A DNA stretch of 64,000 nt, taken from positions 1 to 64,000 of the forward strand of contig JBGAHO010000012.1 in NCBI GenBank assembly GCA_044226195.1, in the 5' to 3' direction. The stretch is from RPQJ01 sp044226195 (GTDB lineage: Bacteria > Pseudomonadota > Gammaproteobacteria > Steroidobacterales > Steroidobacteraceae). The number at the start of each line of letters is the position of its first letter. Within the stretch, counting starts at the first letter, position 1. The notes beneath the pieces are model-generated. The model did no database searches. It was not told the DNA's origin and was given only the letters and a program-made list of their open reading frames with translations. The translations under genes and the position numbers were made by a program. This document shows positions 8,050-15,747 of the stretch, one piece after another.

Positions 8050-9444
8050 ATGAGCGCCCATCCTGAGACCGCGTCCCTCGTGTCGGTGCCACACGTCCTC
8101 CAGGGCGAGGTCGTCACCGGCACGGCCAACGTCTACGGTCCGGCCGGCGCGCAATTCGCCACGCCGCGGCTCGACCTCGACCGGCTCGTGTGGCCGCGCT
8201 CCGAGCCAGGCCCCGCGTTCGACGTGCCGCTCGCCGAGATCATGGACGTGCTGGTCGCCACGGGTGAACGCATGCTGCGCGACCCGGACGGCATCCTCGC
8301 CGAAGCCTGCGAGCAGATGAAGAAGACCAGCCCGCTCGACGACGCGTTGCTCGAGCGCGATTACGCGGGCCTCGGTGCGCACCTCAATCGCGCGGCGATG
8401 CAGACGATGGTCGACGCCGAACTCGGCGGCGCGGACGTGCTGGACGGCTGGCGCGATCTCGTCACGAGCTACGGTCAGAAGGCTCGCGTGCGCGCCTTCC
8501 CGCCCCGCCTCGTGCACATCCTCGCGGGCAATGCTCCCGGTGTGTCGGTGCTGTCGATCATGCGCGGCGCGCTGGTCAAGGGCGTGCACCTGCTCAAACT
8601 GCCGTCGAATGACCTGTTCACCGCCACGGCCACGCTGCGCACCATGGCGAAGGTCGCGCCGAATCACCCGCTCGTGCGCTCGTTCACGGCCGTGTACTGG
8701 CGCGGCGGCGACGCCAACGTCGAGAGCCACCTGCTGCGCCCGCAGTTCTTCGACAAGCTGGTGGCCTGGGGCGGCGAGTCGGCCCTGCGCAGCGCCAAGA
8801 ACTACATCGGCCCGGGCTTCGAACTGGTCGCCTTCGATCCCAAGACCTCGATCTCGTTCATCGGCCGCGAGGCCTTCGCCTCCGAGGCCACGCTCGCCGA
8901 AGTCGCGCGCCTCGCCGGCGACGACTCGACGCCGTTCAACCAGGGTGCCTGCGTCTCGAGCCGCATCCAGTACGTCGAGGGCACGCCCGAGCAGATCGAC
9001 CGCTACTGCACGCTGCTGCACGCGCAACTCGGCCTCGAGCGGCCGATGTGTCCGGCGATCGGCCAGCCGGTCACCGGCGAACTGCGCGAGCAGATCGAAG
9101 CGGTGTCCATGCTCGAGCCCGACTACCGCGTGTGGGGCAAGTTCGACGGCAGCGGCATCGTGATCCGCTCCGAGGAGCCCGTCGATTTCTACTGCGACCT
9201 GAAGACGGTCAATGTCGTGCCGGTGAAATCGCTGGCGGAAGCCGTGCGATTCGCGAACGTCGCGACCCAGACCGTCGGCGTGTACCCGCCCGAGCGCAAG
9301 GCCGAAGTGCGCAATGCGCTCGCCTCGGCCGGCGTGCAGCGCATCGTCAGCCTCGGCAAGGCGATCGGACCGGGGCCCGGCCTGCCGCACGACGGCTTCT
9401 ACCCGCTGCACCGCTTCGTGCGCTGGGTGAACGACGAGGATTGA
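8050..9444 (+). CDS. LuxC-like acyl-CoA reductase
   Basis: This 464-residue protein matches the LuxC branch of the aldehyde dehydrogenase superfamily. It has the cofactor-binding HILAGNAPG at about residues 156-164 and a cysteine at about 301 in FNQGACVSSR, the position of the acylated cysteine in LuxC. LuxC reduces an acyl thioester to an aldehyde with NADPH. In luminous bacteria it works with LuxE, and a LuxE/PaaK-like gene lies 2.4 kb away on the other strand. No luciferase gene is present, so the aldehyde is probably a pathway intermediate. The ATG has an AGGAG site. The two next genes follow in the same operon. Confidence 0.85.
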   Translation: MSAHPETASLVSVPHVLQGEVVTGTANVYGPAGAQFATPRLDLDRLVWPRSEPGPAFDVPLAEIMDVLVATGERMLRDPDGILAEACEQMKKTSPLDDALLERDYAGLGAHLNRAAMQTMVDAELGGADVLDGWRDLVTSYGQKARVRAFPPRLVHILAGNAPGVSVLSIMRGALVKGVHLLKLPSNDLFTATATLRTMAKVAPNHPLVRSFTAVYWRGGDANVESHLLRPQFFDKLVAWGGESALRSAKNYIGPGFELVAFDPKTSISFIGREAFASEATLAEVARLAGDDSTPFNQGACVSSRIQYVEGTPEQIDRYCTLLHAQLGLERPMCPAIGQPVTGELREQIEAVSMLEPDYRVWGKFDGSGIVIRSEEPVDFYCDLKTVNVVPVKSLAEAVRFANVATQTVGVYPPERKAEVRNALASAGVQRIVSLGKAIGPGPGLPHDGFYPLHRFVRWVNDED

Positions 9445-9491
9445 ACATCGCCGCGCGCGTCGATGAACAGGCCGCGACACCGGAGAGAGCC

Positions 9492-10496
9492 ATGGGACTG
9501 AAGCTCGGCGAGGGCGACGAGGGACTGCACCCGACCGGGTCGGCCTCCAACTGGAACGAAAGCCGTTACATCGACTTCTGGGACCGTCGCCAGCGCATCG
9601 GCGGCTGGTTCCGCATCGGCAACCGGCCGAACGAGGGCCACGGCGAAGTCTCCGCCTGCCTCTACCTGCCCGACGGGTCCATCGCCTTCTGGTTCGAGCG
9701 CGCGGCCATCACGGCCAACACCCTGTCGAGCGGCGGCCAGTCCTGGGAAATCGTCGAGCCGTGGCGGCGCAGCCGCGTGCGCTTCCAGGGCGAGATGATG
9801 ACCCTGCCCGACTGCTGGCAGTTGAAGGACCCGAAGCGCGCCTTCACGACGGCCGCGCGCGCGCCGGCCGACATCGACCTCGACGTGCAGACGACGGGCC
9901 TCGATGACGTGATGGGCTCGGACCAGGACCATATCGACCGCATCTTCGTGCCCGGCCAGGCCGACTGCCATTACCAGCACCTCTGCCGGGTGCGCGGCAC
10001 CGTGCGCCTCGGCGATCGCACGTGGACGGTGGACGGGCCCGGGGGCAAGGACCACTCCTGGGGCCCGCGCAACTGGCACGCGAAGATCTACCTGCGCTGG
10101 ATCATCTGCGCCTTCGACGATGCCAACGGCTTCATGATCGTGCGCGCGGTCGGGCCCACCAAGCAGACGCGCGGCGGCTTCGTCCTCGAGAACGGCCGCT
10201 TCCACCTCGTCGACACGTTCGAGATGCGCAACCAGTACGCGGGGCCGCCGAACTTCGAGCTGCAGCGCCTGAACGTGAAACTCCACTACGACGGCCGCAC
10301 GCTCGATGCGAGCGCGACACCCCAGGCTTTCGTACCGTTGCGCCACCGCAAGACGGGGCGCGACGGCAATCCCGTGCTGCTGCGCATGGTGAAGTCCCCG
10401 CTCGAGTGGACCGACGATCGGGGCCGCAGCGGCGTCGGCCACACCGAAATCCAGGACACGCTGATCGACGGCGTGCCCTGCGGGATCGGCGACTGA
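9492..10496 (+). CDS. AttH/CrtC-like lipocalin-fold protein (DUF7064-like)
   Basis: This 334-residue protein has no signal peptide or membrane segment. It carries GPGGKDHSWGPRNW near residues 180-193, the DHSWG motif that recurs in AttH, CrtC (hydroxyneurosporene synthase) and related double-lipocalin proteins. The start at 9492 follows GGAGAGAG. Its stop overlaps the ATG of the kinase-like gene (TGATG), so the two are coupled. Family members with a known role hydrate carotenoid or terpene double bonds or bind lipids. A hydratase or lipid-binding role here is only an inference from the fold and the neighbours. Confidence 0.65.
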   Translation: MGLKLGEGDEGLHPTGSASNWNESRYIDFWDRRQRIGGWFRIGNRPNEGHGEVSACLYLPDGSIAFWFERAAITANTLSSGGQSWEIVEPWRRSRVRFQGEMMTLPDCWQLKDPKRAFTTAARAPADIDLDVQTTGLDDVMGSDQDHIDRIFVPGQADCHYQHLCRVRGTVRLGDRTWTVDGPGGKDHSWGPRNWHAKIYLRWIICAFDDANGFMIVRAVGPTKQTRGGFVLENGRFHLVDTFEMRNQYAGPPNFELQRLNVKLHYDGRTLDASATPQAFVPLRHRKTGRDGNPVLLRMVKSPLEWTDDRGRSGVGHTEIQDTLIDGVPCGIGD

Positions 10497-11551
10497 TGAG
10501 CGGCACGGCGGCGACCGGCATCGATCCGGCCGCCACGGAAGCGTGGCTGCGCGCACGGGTGCCGGACCTCGCGGCGCCGGTCACGACCGAACTGGCGGCG
10601 GGCGGCCACTCCAATCTCACCTTCCGCATCACCGATGCCCGCGGGCGGAAATTCGCGCTGCGCCGTCCACCCACCGGCACGCTGCCGCCCGGCGCGCACG
10701 ACGTGCTGCGCGAGCATCGCATCCTGTCCGCATTGCAGGGCTCGCGCGTGCCCGTGCCGCCGGTCATCGCGGCTTGCGACGACGCGAGCGTCAATGGCGC
10801 GCCGTTCTACGTCATGGGCTGGATCGACGGACCGATCGTCGACGATCCCGCTCGCGTCGAGACCGTGCTGCCGACCAACGCCTCGCGACGCGAGGCGGCC
10901 CTCCGGCTGGTGGACACGCTCGCGGCGCTGCACCAGGTCGACGTCGACGCCGTCGGGCTCGGCGATCTCGGCCCGCGCAACGACTATCTCGCGCGCCAGC
11001 TCGCGCGCATGCACCAGGTCTGGCAGCGCACGAAGACCCGCGAGTATCCGCTCATCGACGAACTGCACGCGCGCCTCCAGCAGGATTGTCCGCCGCAGGT
11101 ACACACGGGCCTCGTGCACTCCGACTACCGCTTCGGCAACGTGATCCTCGGGCTGGACGGCGGGCCGGCCGCGGTGCTCGACTGGGAGCTCTGCGCACTC
11201 GGCGACGTGCTGGTGGACCTCGGGTTCCTGCTTGCGAACTGGGACGCACCCGACGATCCCTGGCCGAACGTCTGGCTCGCGATGCCGCCGACTCGGGCCG
11301 GCGGGTTCCCGTCACGCGCGGAGATGGTCGCGCGGTACGAGGCCGCGACCGGCTGGGACGTCTCGCGCATCCACTACTACCGCGCGTTCGTGCTGTGGCG
11401 CATCGCGATCATCGCGGAGGGCATCAAGCGACGGTATGCGAGTGGCGCGATGGGCGCCAAGCAGGGCGATCTCGACGTACTGGAACAGCGCGTGCGCGAC
11501 CGCGCCGAACTGGCCGCGCAGGCGCTCGAGGCGTCGGGCGCGGCGTTCTGA
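10496..11551 (+). CDS. APH-type phosphotransferase (ACAD10/11- and LvaA-like)
   Basis: This 351-residue protein has the aminoglycoside phosphotransferase fold. The catalytic loop reads HSDYRFGNVIL and the metal motif is VLDWELCALGD. Genes of this type in lipid-catabolic clusters are related to LvaA of Pseudomonas putida, which phosphorylates 4-hydroxyvaleryl-CoA, and to the kinase domain of ACAD10/11. The location, coupled to a LuxC-like reductase and an AttH-like protein, fits phosphorylation of a hydroxyacyl intermediate and not antibiotic resistance. The substrate is inferred, not seen. The ATG overlaps the upstream stop. Confidence 0.85.
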   Translation: MSGTAATGIDPAATEAWLRARVPDLAAPVTTELAAGGHSNLTFRITDARGRKFALRRPPTGTLPPGAHDVLREHRILSALQGSRVPVPPVIAACDDASVNGAPFYVMGWIDGPIVDDPARVETVLPTNASRREAALRLVDTLAALHQVDVDAVGLGDLGPRNDYLARQLARMHQVWQRTKTREYPLIDELHARLQQDCPPQVHTGLVHSDYRFGNVILGLDGGPAAVLDWELCALGDVLVDLGFLLANWDAPDDPWPNVWLAMPPTRAGGFPSRAEMVARYEAATGWDVSRIHYYRAFVLWRIAIIAEGIKRRYASGAMGAKQGDLDVLEQRVRDRAELAAQALEASGAAF

Positions 11552-11564
11552 TCCCGGGCGAGCG

Positions 11565-12431
11565 TCAGCGCGCGGTGGTGCGTCGCGCTGCGCCGGCCGG
11601 TGCCTTCGCCGCAGGCGCGGGCGCCGCTTCCGCCGCCCGCATCATGCTGCGCGTCGAGCCCGAGGCGCGACCCGCGATGTCCGCGATGATCGGCCGCAGC
11701 TCGGCGAGGCGCGGCTCGAGCCGGCTCACCGGCGCACCGATGGCGATGGCCGCGATGTTCTTGCCGTCCGCGCCGAAGATCGGCGCGGCGATGGCGCCCG
11801 ACTCCGGGAAGGTCTCGCCCATGCTGATCGAGATGCGCGTCTTGCGGATCTTCTCGAGCTCCTCGCGCAGCGCCTTGCGCGAGCTGATCGTGTACGGCGT
11901 GTACGCCTCGAGCTTGATGTTGCGCAGGTAGTCTTCGAGCCACTGCGCGTCGGCATACGCAAGCAGCACGCGCCCGGCGGCGGTCGAGTACAGCGGGCGG
12001 GCGGCACCGATCGGCACGCTGAAACGCACCGCCTTCGGGCTCTCGATCGAGTCGACGTAGGTGATGACCTTGCCGCCCATGTCGAGCACGCCGAGATAAC
12101 AGGATTCCTCGGAGCGCGCGGCGAGTTCCTCGAGGTACGGCCGCATGGTGCTCGAGAAATTCCACACCGACATGATGTTCGCAGCGAGCCGGAACACCGA
12201 CGGCCCGAGCCGGTAGCGGCCGTTGTCGCAGGCGAGGTAGCCGTCACCCACCAGCGGCCGCAGCAGGTTCAGCAGGCTGCTCTTCGGCGACTGCAGCGCC
12301 TGGTTGAGTTCGGCGAGCGTCATGCCGTCCTTCGTGCGCGCGAGCACGTCGAACAGGCCGAGCAGCCGCGTCAGGGAGCGAGGACCCGTGACTCCGGTCG
12401 GAGCGTCCTTCGCAAGGCCATTTCTCGCCAT
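11565..12431 (-). CDS. IclR-family transcriptional regulator
   Basis: This 288-residue regulator has an N-terminal winged helix (residues about 20-80, with GMTLAELNQAL and SPKSSLLNLLRPLV) and a C-terminal IclR effector domain (TAAGRVLLAY and a later PIFGADGKNIAAIAIGAP). The tail is alanine- and proline-rich. IclR proteins usually bind catabolic intermediates and act as repressors or activators of nearby operons. The ATG at 12431 has AAGGTGG upstream; a GTG at 12467 is an alternative. A perfect palindrome lies about 60 bases upstream. It is a candidate regulator of the box found across this window. Confidence 0.92.
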   Translation of the reverse strand: MARNGLAKDAPTGVTGPRSLTRLLGLFDVLARTKDGMTLAELNQALQSPKSSLLNLLRPLVGDGYLACDNGRYRLGPSVFRLAANIMSVWNFSSTMRPYLEELAARSEESCYLGVLDMGGKVITYVDSIESPKAVRFSVPIGAARPLYSTAAGRVLLAYADAQWLEDYLRNIKLEAYTPYTISSRKALREELEKIRKTRISISMGETFPESGAIAAPIFGADGKNIAAIAIGAPVSRLEPRLAELRPIIADIAGRASGSTRSMMRAAEAAPAPAAKAPAGAARRTTAR

Positions 12432-12492
12432 CGAACCACCTTCGCGGGAAATCTGCCCCGCGTTCACATTTTAGTACGGCTCGGCGCGGCGA

Positions 12493-12506
12493 TTCAAATA
12501 TTTGAA
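12493..12506. promoter_or_regulatory. perfect palindrome upstream of the IclR gene
   Basis: TTCAAATATTTGAA is a 14-base perfect palindrome in the AT-rich gap between the MaoC gene and the IclR gene. On the minus strand it is preceded by G and reads GTTCAAATATT, like the right arm of the recurring box. A second half site, TGTGAAC, lies closer to the gene at about 12461-12467. An autoregulatory operator is likely. There is no T-tract, so it does not look like a terminator. Confidence 0.5.
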
Positions 12507-12513
12507 CGCCGGA

Positions 12514-13383
12514 TCAGGCCAGTTCGATCAGCCCGTTGTTCAGCACGACGGCACTGCGCGCATCGACCGTTGCGCGCAGGTGGAAGCGGCCCTGACCGCC
12601 ATCCCAGAACTGGAAGCGCACGGTCTCGCCGGGCAGCACGGGCGCGGTGAAGCGCACGGCGACGCGCCGGATGCGCGACGCATCGTAACGGCACGCGGTT
12701 TTCAGCAGGGCGTGGGCCGCCATGCCGTACGTGCACAAGCCATGCAGGATCGGCCGCGAGAATCCCGCGGCCTTCGCCACCGCCGGATCCGCGTGCAGGA
12801 TGTTGTAGTCGCCGCTCAGGCGATAGATCAGCGCCTGGCGCTCGAGGGTCGGCAGCGCGACTTCGATGTCGCTCGGCCGGTCCGGCACGGCGGGCAGCGG
12901 CTCGGGACCCGGGTCGCTCCGGCCGCCCTGCTTCGAATAGCCGCCATCGCCGCGCAGGAACGTCACGTTGCGCCCGCGGGCAATCAGCGTGTCCGTCGCC
13001 TGGTCGCGCAGTTCGCGCTCGATGACCGCGACCGCGCCCTTGCCCTCGCCCTTGTCGGTGATGGCCACGACGCGGTTCACCGCGACGATCGTCGCAGCGG
13101 TCGGCAAGGGCTGGAACAGCTGCAGATCCTGCTCGCCGTGCACCAGCTTGACCCAGTCCGCGCCCGTCGCCGGATCCTTCCACCAGAAGCCCGGGCTGCC
13201 GAGCACCGTGGCCATCGTCGGCACGGCCTGCAATTCCTTCTCGTACACGAAGCGCAGCTCGCCTTCGTCGAGCGGATCGGCGCCCATCCCGAGCCCGAGC
13301 GCGTAGAGCATCGTGTCGCGCTGCGCGTAGGTGTGGACGATGCGACCGAAGTCGCGCTGGCGGACGGCGTCGTAATTGAGCAT
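12514..13383 (-). CDS. MaoC-family 2-enoyl-CoA hydratase (double hotdog)
   Basis: This 289-residue protein resembles type 2 enoyl-CoA hydratases of the peroxisomal MFE-2 kind. The C-terminal hotdog has the hydratase 2 motif YRLSGDYNILHADP with the catalytic Asp and His at about 192 and 197, followed by GFSRPILHGLCTYG. The usual Asn-Pro of the motif is Asn-Ile. The N-terminal hotdog lacks these residues, as expected. It hydrates a trans-2-enoyl-CoA, often a bulky one such as a steroid side chain. It is last in the operon with the aldolase and its DUF35 partner, where it would supply the beta-hydroxyacyl-CoA. Confidence 0.9.
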   Translation of the reverse strand: MLNYDAVRQRDFGRIVHTYAQRDTMLYALGLGMGADPLDEGELRFVYEKELQAVPTMATVLGSPGFWWKDPATGADWVKLVHGEQDLQLFQPLPTAATIVAVNRVVAITDKGEGKGAVAVIERELRDQATDTLIARGRNVTFLRGDGGYSKQGGRSDPGPEPLPAVPDRPSDIEVALPTLERQALIYRLSGDYNILHADPAVAKAAGFSRPILHGLCTYGMAAHALLKTACRYDASRIRRVAVRFTAPVLPGETVRFQFWDGGQGRFHLRATVDARSAVVLNNGLIELA

Positions 13384-13398
13384 CGGGATCCCGCTACG

Positions 13399-14553
13399 TT
13401 ACAGGGTGGCCGCGGAACCGAGCACCAGCACGGCTTCGCTCGACAGTTCGCCGCCATTGCCCTGCGCGATGGCGACCTCGACGTCCTTCACCTGGCGCTC
13501 GCCGCACACGCCCTGCAACTGCTGCGTGGCTTCGACCATCGTGAAGAGACCGTACATGCCGGGGTGGCAGTACGAGAGGCCGCCTCCGTTCGTGTTGACC
13601 GGCAGGGCGCCGCCCGGCGCGATGTTCCCGTTCGACACGAACCGGCCACCCTCGCCTTTCGCGCAGAATCCCATGTCCTCGAGGAACAGGATCGTGTTGA
13701 TGGTGAAGGCGTCGTACAGCTCGACCACGTCGACGTCGGACGGCTGGATGCCGGCCTGCGCGAACGCACGACGCGACGCCTCGGCCACGCCCGTCGTGGT
13801 CAGGCTCGGCATGCCCGCGATCTCGCGGTGCGTGGTCTCGTGCGCCGCGCCGAGCAGGTAGGCCGGTCGGCTGCAGAGATCCTTCGCCCGGTCCGCGCGC
13901 GTCATCACGACCGCAGCCGCACCGTCGGTGACGAGGCAACAGTCGCGCAGGCCGAAGGGATCGCACACCAGGCGCGCGGACAGGTAGTCCTGCATCGTCA
14001 ACGCGTCGCGCATCGTCGCCTCGGGATTGAGTCGTGCCCAACGGCGCGCGGCCAGGGCCACTTCGCCGAGCTGCTCCCGGGTCGTGCCGAACTCGTGCAT
14101 GTGCCGTGCGGCGGCCATCGCGTAGGAGGAAATCGGCCGCAACGGACGATAGGGCGCTTCCCACGGCGAAGACCGGGCGCTGGTGATCAGCTTGCCGGCG
14201 GCGCTGCGCTGGTTGCTGCCGTAGGCGATCAGCGCCACGTCGCACTGGCCCGAGGCAAGCGCGAGCGCGGCCACCGAGGCCTGGATCTGGAACGACGAAC
14301 CGCCGGTGCGCACGTTGTCGTTGAAGCGCGTGCGCACGCCGAGGTACTCGGCGAAGTTGAGGCCCGAGAGCGTCTCGTCCATCACGACGCAGAAGAGCGC
14401 GTCGACGTCCTTCGGCTTGAGGCCCACCTGGGCCAGCGCCTGCACGCCGGCATGCGCGGCGAGGTCGAAATTGGAATAGCCGGGAGCGGTCCCGACGCCG
14501 AAGGTGGCGGCACTGACGATCGCCGTCTGGCCGCGGGGAAAAGCATCTTTCAT
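13399..14553 (-). CDS. Ltp2-like thiolase-fold retro-aldolase (SCP-x family)
   Basis: This 384-residue protein has the thiolase fold of the lipid-transfer/SCP-x branch, but both thiolase cysteines are absent. The nucleophile loop reads TGGSSFQ at about 83-89 and the C-terminal loop reads QGNGGELSS. The tyrosines in ELYDAFT (about 280) and LSYCHPGMYG (about 328) have the spacing of the two catalytic tyrosines known from Ltp2. Ltp2 cleaves a beta-hydroxyacyl-CoA side chain by retro-aldol reaction, and it needs a DUF35 partner, which is the next gene upstream. The role in shortening a branched side chain is inferred. An ordinary thiolase is unlikely. Confidence 0.85.
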   Translation of the reverse strand: MKDAFPRGQTAIVSAATFGVGTAPGYSNFDLAAHAGVQALAQVGLKPKDVDALFCVVMDETLSGLNFAEYLGVRTRFNDNVRTGGSSFQIQASVAALALASGQCDVALIAYGSNQRSAAGKLITSARSSPWEAPYRPLRPISSYAMAAARHMHEFGTTREQLGEVALAARRWARLNPEATMRDALTMQDYLSARLVCDPFGLRDCCLVTDGAAAVVMTRADRAKDLCSRPAYLLGAAHETTHREIAGMPSLTTTGVAEASRRAFAQAGIQPSDVDVVELYDAFTINTILFLEDMGFCAKGEGGRFVSNGNIAPGGALPVNTNGGGLSYCHPGMYGLFTMVEATQQLQGVCGERQVKDVEVAIAQGNGGELSSEAVLVLGSAATL

Positions 14554-14569
14554 CGCTGGGTGTCCTTGC

Positions 14570-14935
14570 TCAGGCCGGCTCGAACACCAGCACGGGCTTC
14601 TCGCCCTCGCGGATGACCTTGGCGCGCACGGCCATCCCGATCTTCACCGCCTCCGGCGCGACGCCCTCGACGCGGCTCATCATGCGCGGGCCCTCGGCGA
14701 GGTCGATCAACGCGAGGTTGTAGTTCGGCGTCGGCGGCTTCTGGCGGATCACGGTCGTCGAATAGACCGTGCCCTGCCCGCTCGCCTCGACCCACTCGAG
14801 GTCGGTGCAGCCGGTGCCCGGCTCGGCGACGCGCGGGAACCAGAAGCAGCGGCCGGTCTCGCGGCTGCGCAGGAGCATGAAGCGCCCTTCCGCGAGGAAC
14901 GCCTCGTACTGCAGTTCCGGCTGGATGGCGCTCAT
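14570..14935 (-). CDS. DUF35 OB-fold protein, partner of the Ltp2-like aldolase
   Basis: This 121-residue protein has a short N-terminal ribbon and a C-terminal OB fold (GTVYSTTVIRQ to the end), the DUF35 layout. The usual four zinc cysteines are reduced to two, in GRCFWFPR and GTGCTDLEW, so the ribbon may not hold zinc. In known systems the DUF35 protein is required for Ltp2 activity and connects the aldolase to the preceding hydratase. It lies 16 bases upstream of the aldolase gene in the same operon, which supports this pairing. Confidence 0.88.
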   Translation of the reverse strand: MSAIQPELQYEAFLAEGRFMLLRSRETGRCFWFPRVAEPGTGCTDLEWVEASGQGTVYSTTVIRQKPPTPNYNLALIDLAEGPRMMSRVEGVAPEAVKIGMAVRAKVIREGEKPVLVFEPA

Positions 14936-14942
14936 GGCCGCG

Positions 14943-15734
14943 TCAGCCGTGCATCGTCAGGCCGCCGCTGACGCTCAGCACCTGGCCGGTGATGAAGTCC
15001 GACGCGGGCGACGAGAAGAACAGGATCGACTGGCCGACTTCGCTCGGCCGGCCGAGCCGACGGAACGGAATCGCGCCGATCAGGGCTTCCTGCAGCTTCG
15101 GGGCCGTCGCATCGCGGAACAGCGGCGTCTCGGTCGGGCCCGGGGCCACGCAATTGCAGTTGATGCGATAGCGCGCCAGCTCGCGCGCGAGGCCCTTGGT
15201 GAAGGCGATGATCGCGCCCTTGCTGCCGGAGTAGAACGTCTCGCCGCTGCTGCCGACGCGACCTGCGTCGCTCGCGACGGTGATGATCTTGCCGCCGCTC
15301 CCCGCCTCGATCATCGAGGGCAGCAGGCGGTGGATCATGCGCACCGGCCCGACGTAGTTGACGTTGATGATGATGTTCCAGTCGGACGGCTCGTTCTTGA
15401 GGAACGGCTTGATGATGTCGATGCCGGCGACGCTGGCGACGATGTCGACCGTGCCGCCGGCCTTGTCCTTCACCGTATCGACGAAGGCGTCGATCGACTC
15501 CGGCTTCGTGAGGTCGAGCGGAATGAATTCGGCCTTGCCGCCGGCCGCACGCAGCTCGGCCATCGCGGCCTCGCCCGCCGCGACGTTGACGTCGCCACCG
15601 AAGACCGACGCGCCCGCCTGCGCGTACAGCGCAGCCGTCGCGCGGCCGATGCCGGATGCACAGCCGGTCAGCAGCACGCGCTTGCCCGCGAGATTCGTGG
15701 CCTGCTGCCAGGTGAAATCGTTGCCTTCCAACAT
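14943..15734 (-). CDS. short-chain dehydrogenase/reductase
   Basis: This 263-residue SDR has TGCASGIG at residues 24-31, a catalytic Ser in VASDAGRVG and YSGSK for the Tyr-Lys pair. It ends with a normal SDR C-terminus (GQVLSVSGGLTMHG). It should interconvert an alcohol and a ketone with NAD(P). The ATG has GGAGAC upstream. It sits between the crotonase and the DUF35 gene with gaps of 7 and 13 bases, so it is part of the same side-chain degradation operon. Oxidation of a hydroxyacyl-CoA or of a ring hydroxyl are both possible. Confidence 0.9.
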   Translation of the reverse strand: MLEGNDFTWQQATNLAGKRVLLTGCASGIGRATAALYAQAGASVFGGDVNVAAGEAAMAELRAAGGKAEFIPLDLTKPESIDAFVDTVKDKAGGTVDIVASVAGIDIIKPFLKNEPSDWNIIINVNYVGPVRMIHRLLPSMIEAGSGGKIITVASDAGRVGSSGETFYSGSKGAIIAFTKGLARELARYRINCNCVAPGPTETPLFRDATAPKLQEALIGAIPFRRLGRPSEVGQSILFFSSPASDFITGQVLSVSGGLTMHG

Positions 15735-15747
15735 GGTGTCTCCAGTC

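Noticed and set aside
6956..8092. Longer SDR reading starting at 8092
   Set aside because: The extra 73 residues are not SDR-like, cross the promoter box and overlap the start of the LuxC-like gene. The ATG at 7873 has a ribosome site.
4313..9444. A bioluminescence operon
   Set aside because: Only LuxC- and LuxE-like genes are present. No luciferase subunits or LuxD-like gene were found and the neighbours are catabolic.
10496..11551. Aminoglycoside resistance gene
   Set aside because: The fold is APH-like, but coupling to a LuxC-like reductase and lack of any resistance context favour a metabolic kinase.
12493..12506. Palindrome as a transcription terminator for the MaoC gene
   Set aside because: It is AT-rich without a stable GC stem or T-tract and lies just upstream of a regulator gene, which suits an operator better.
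13399..14553. Annotation as acetyl-CoA acetyltransferase (thiolase)
   Set aside because: Both catalytic cysteines are missing and a DUF35 gene is adjacent, so an Ltp2-like aldolase fits better.
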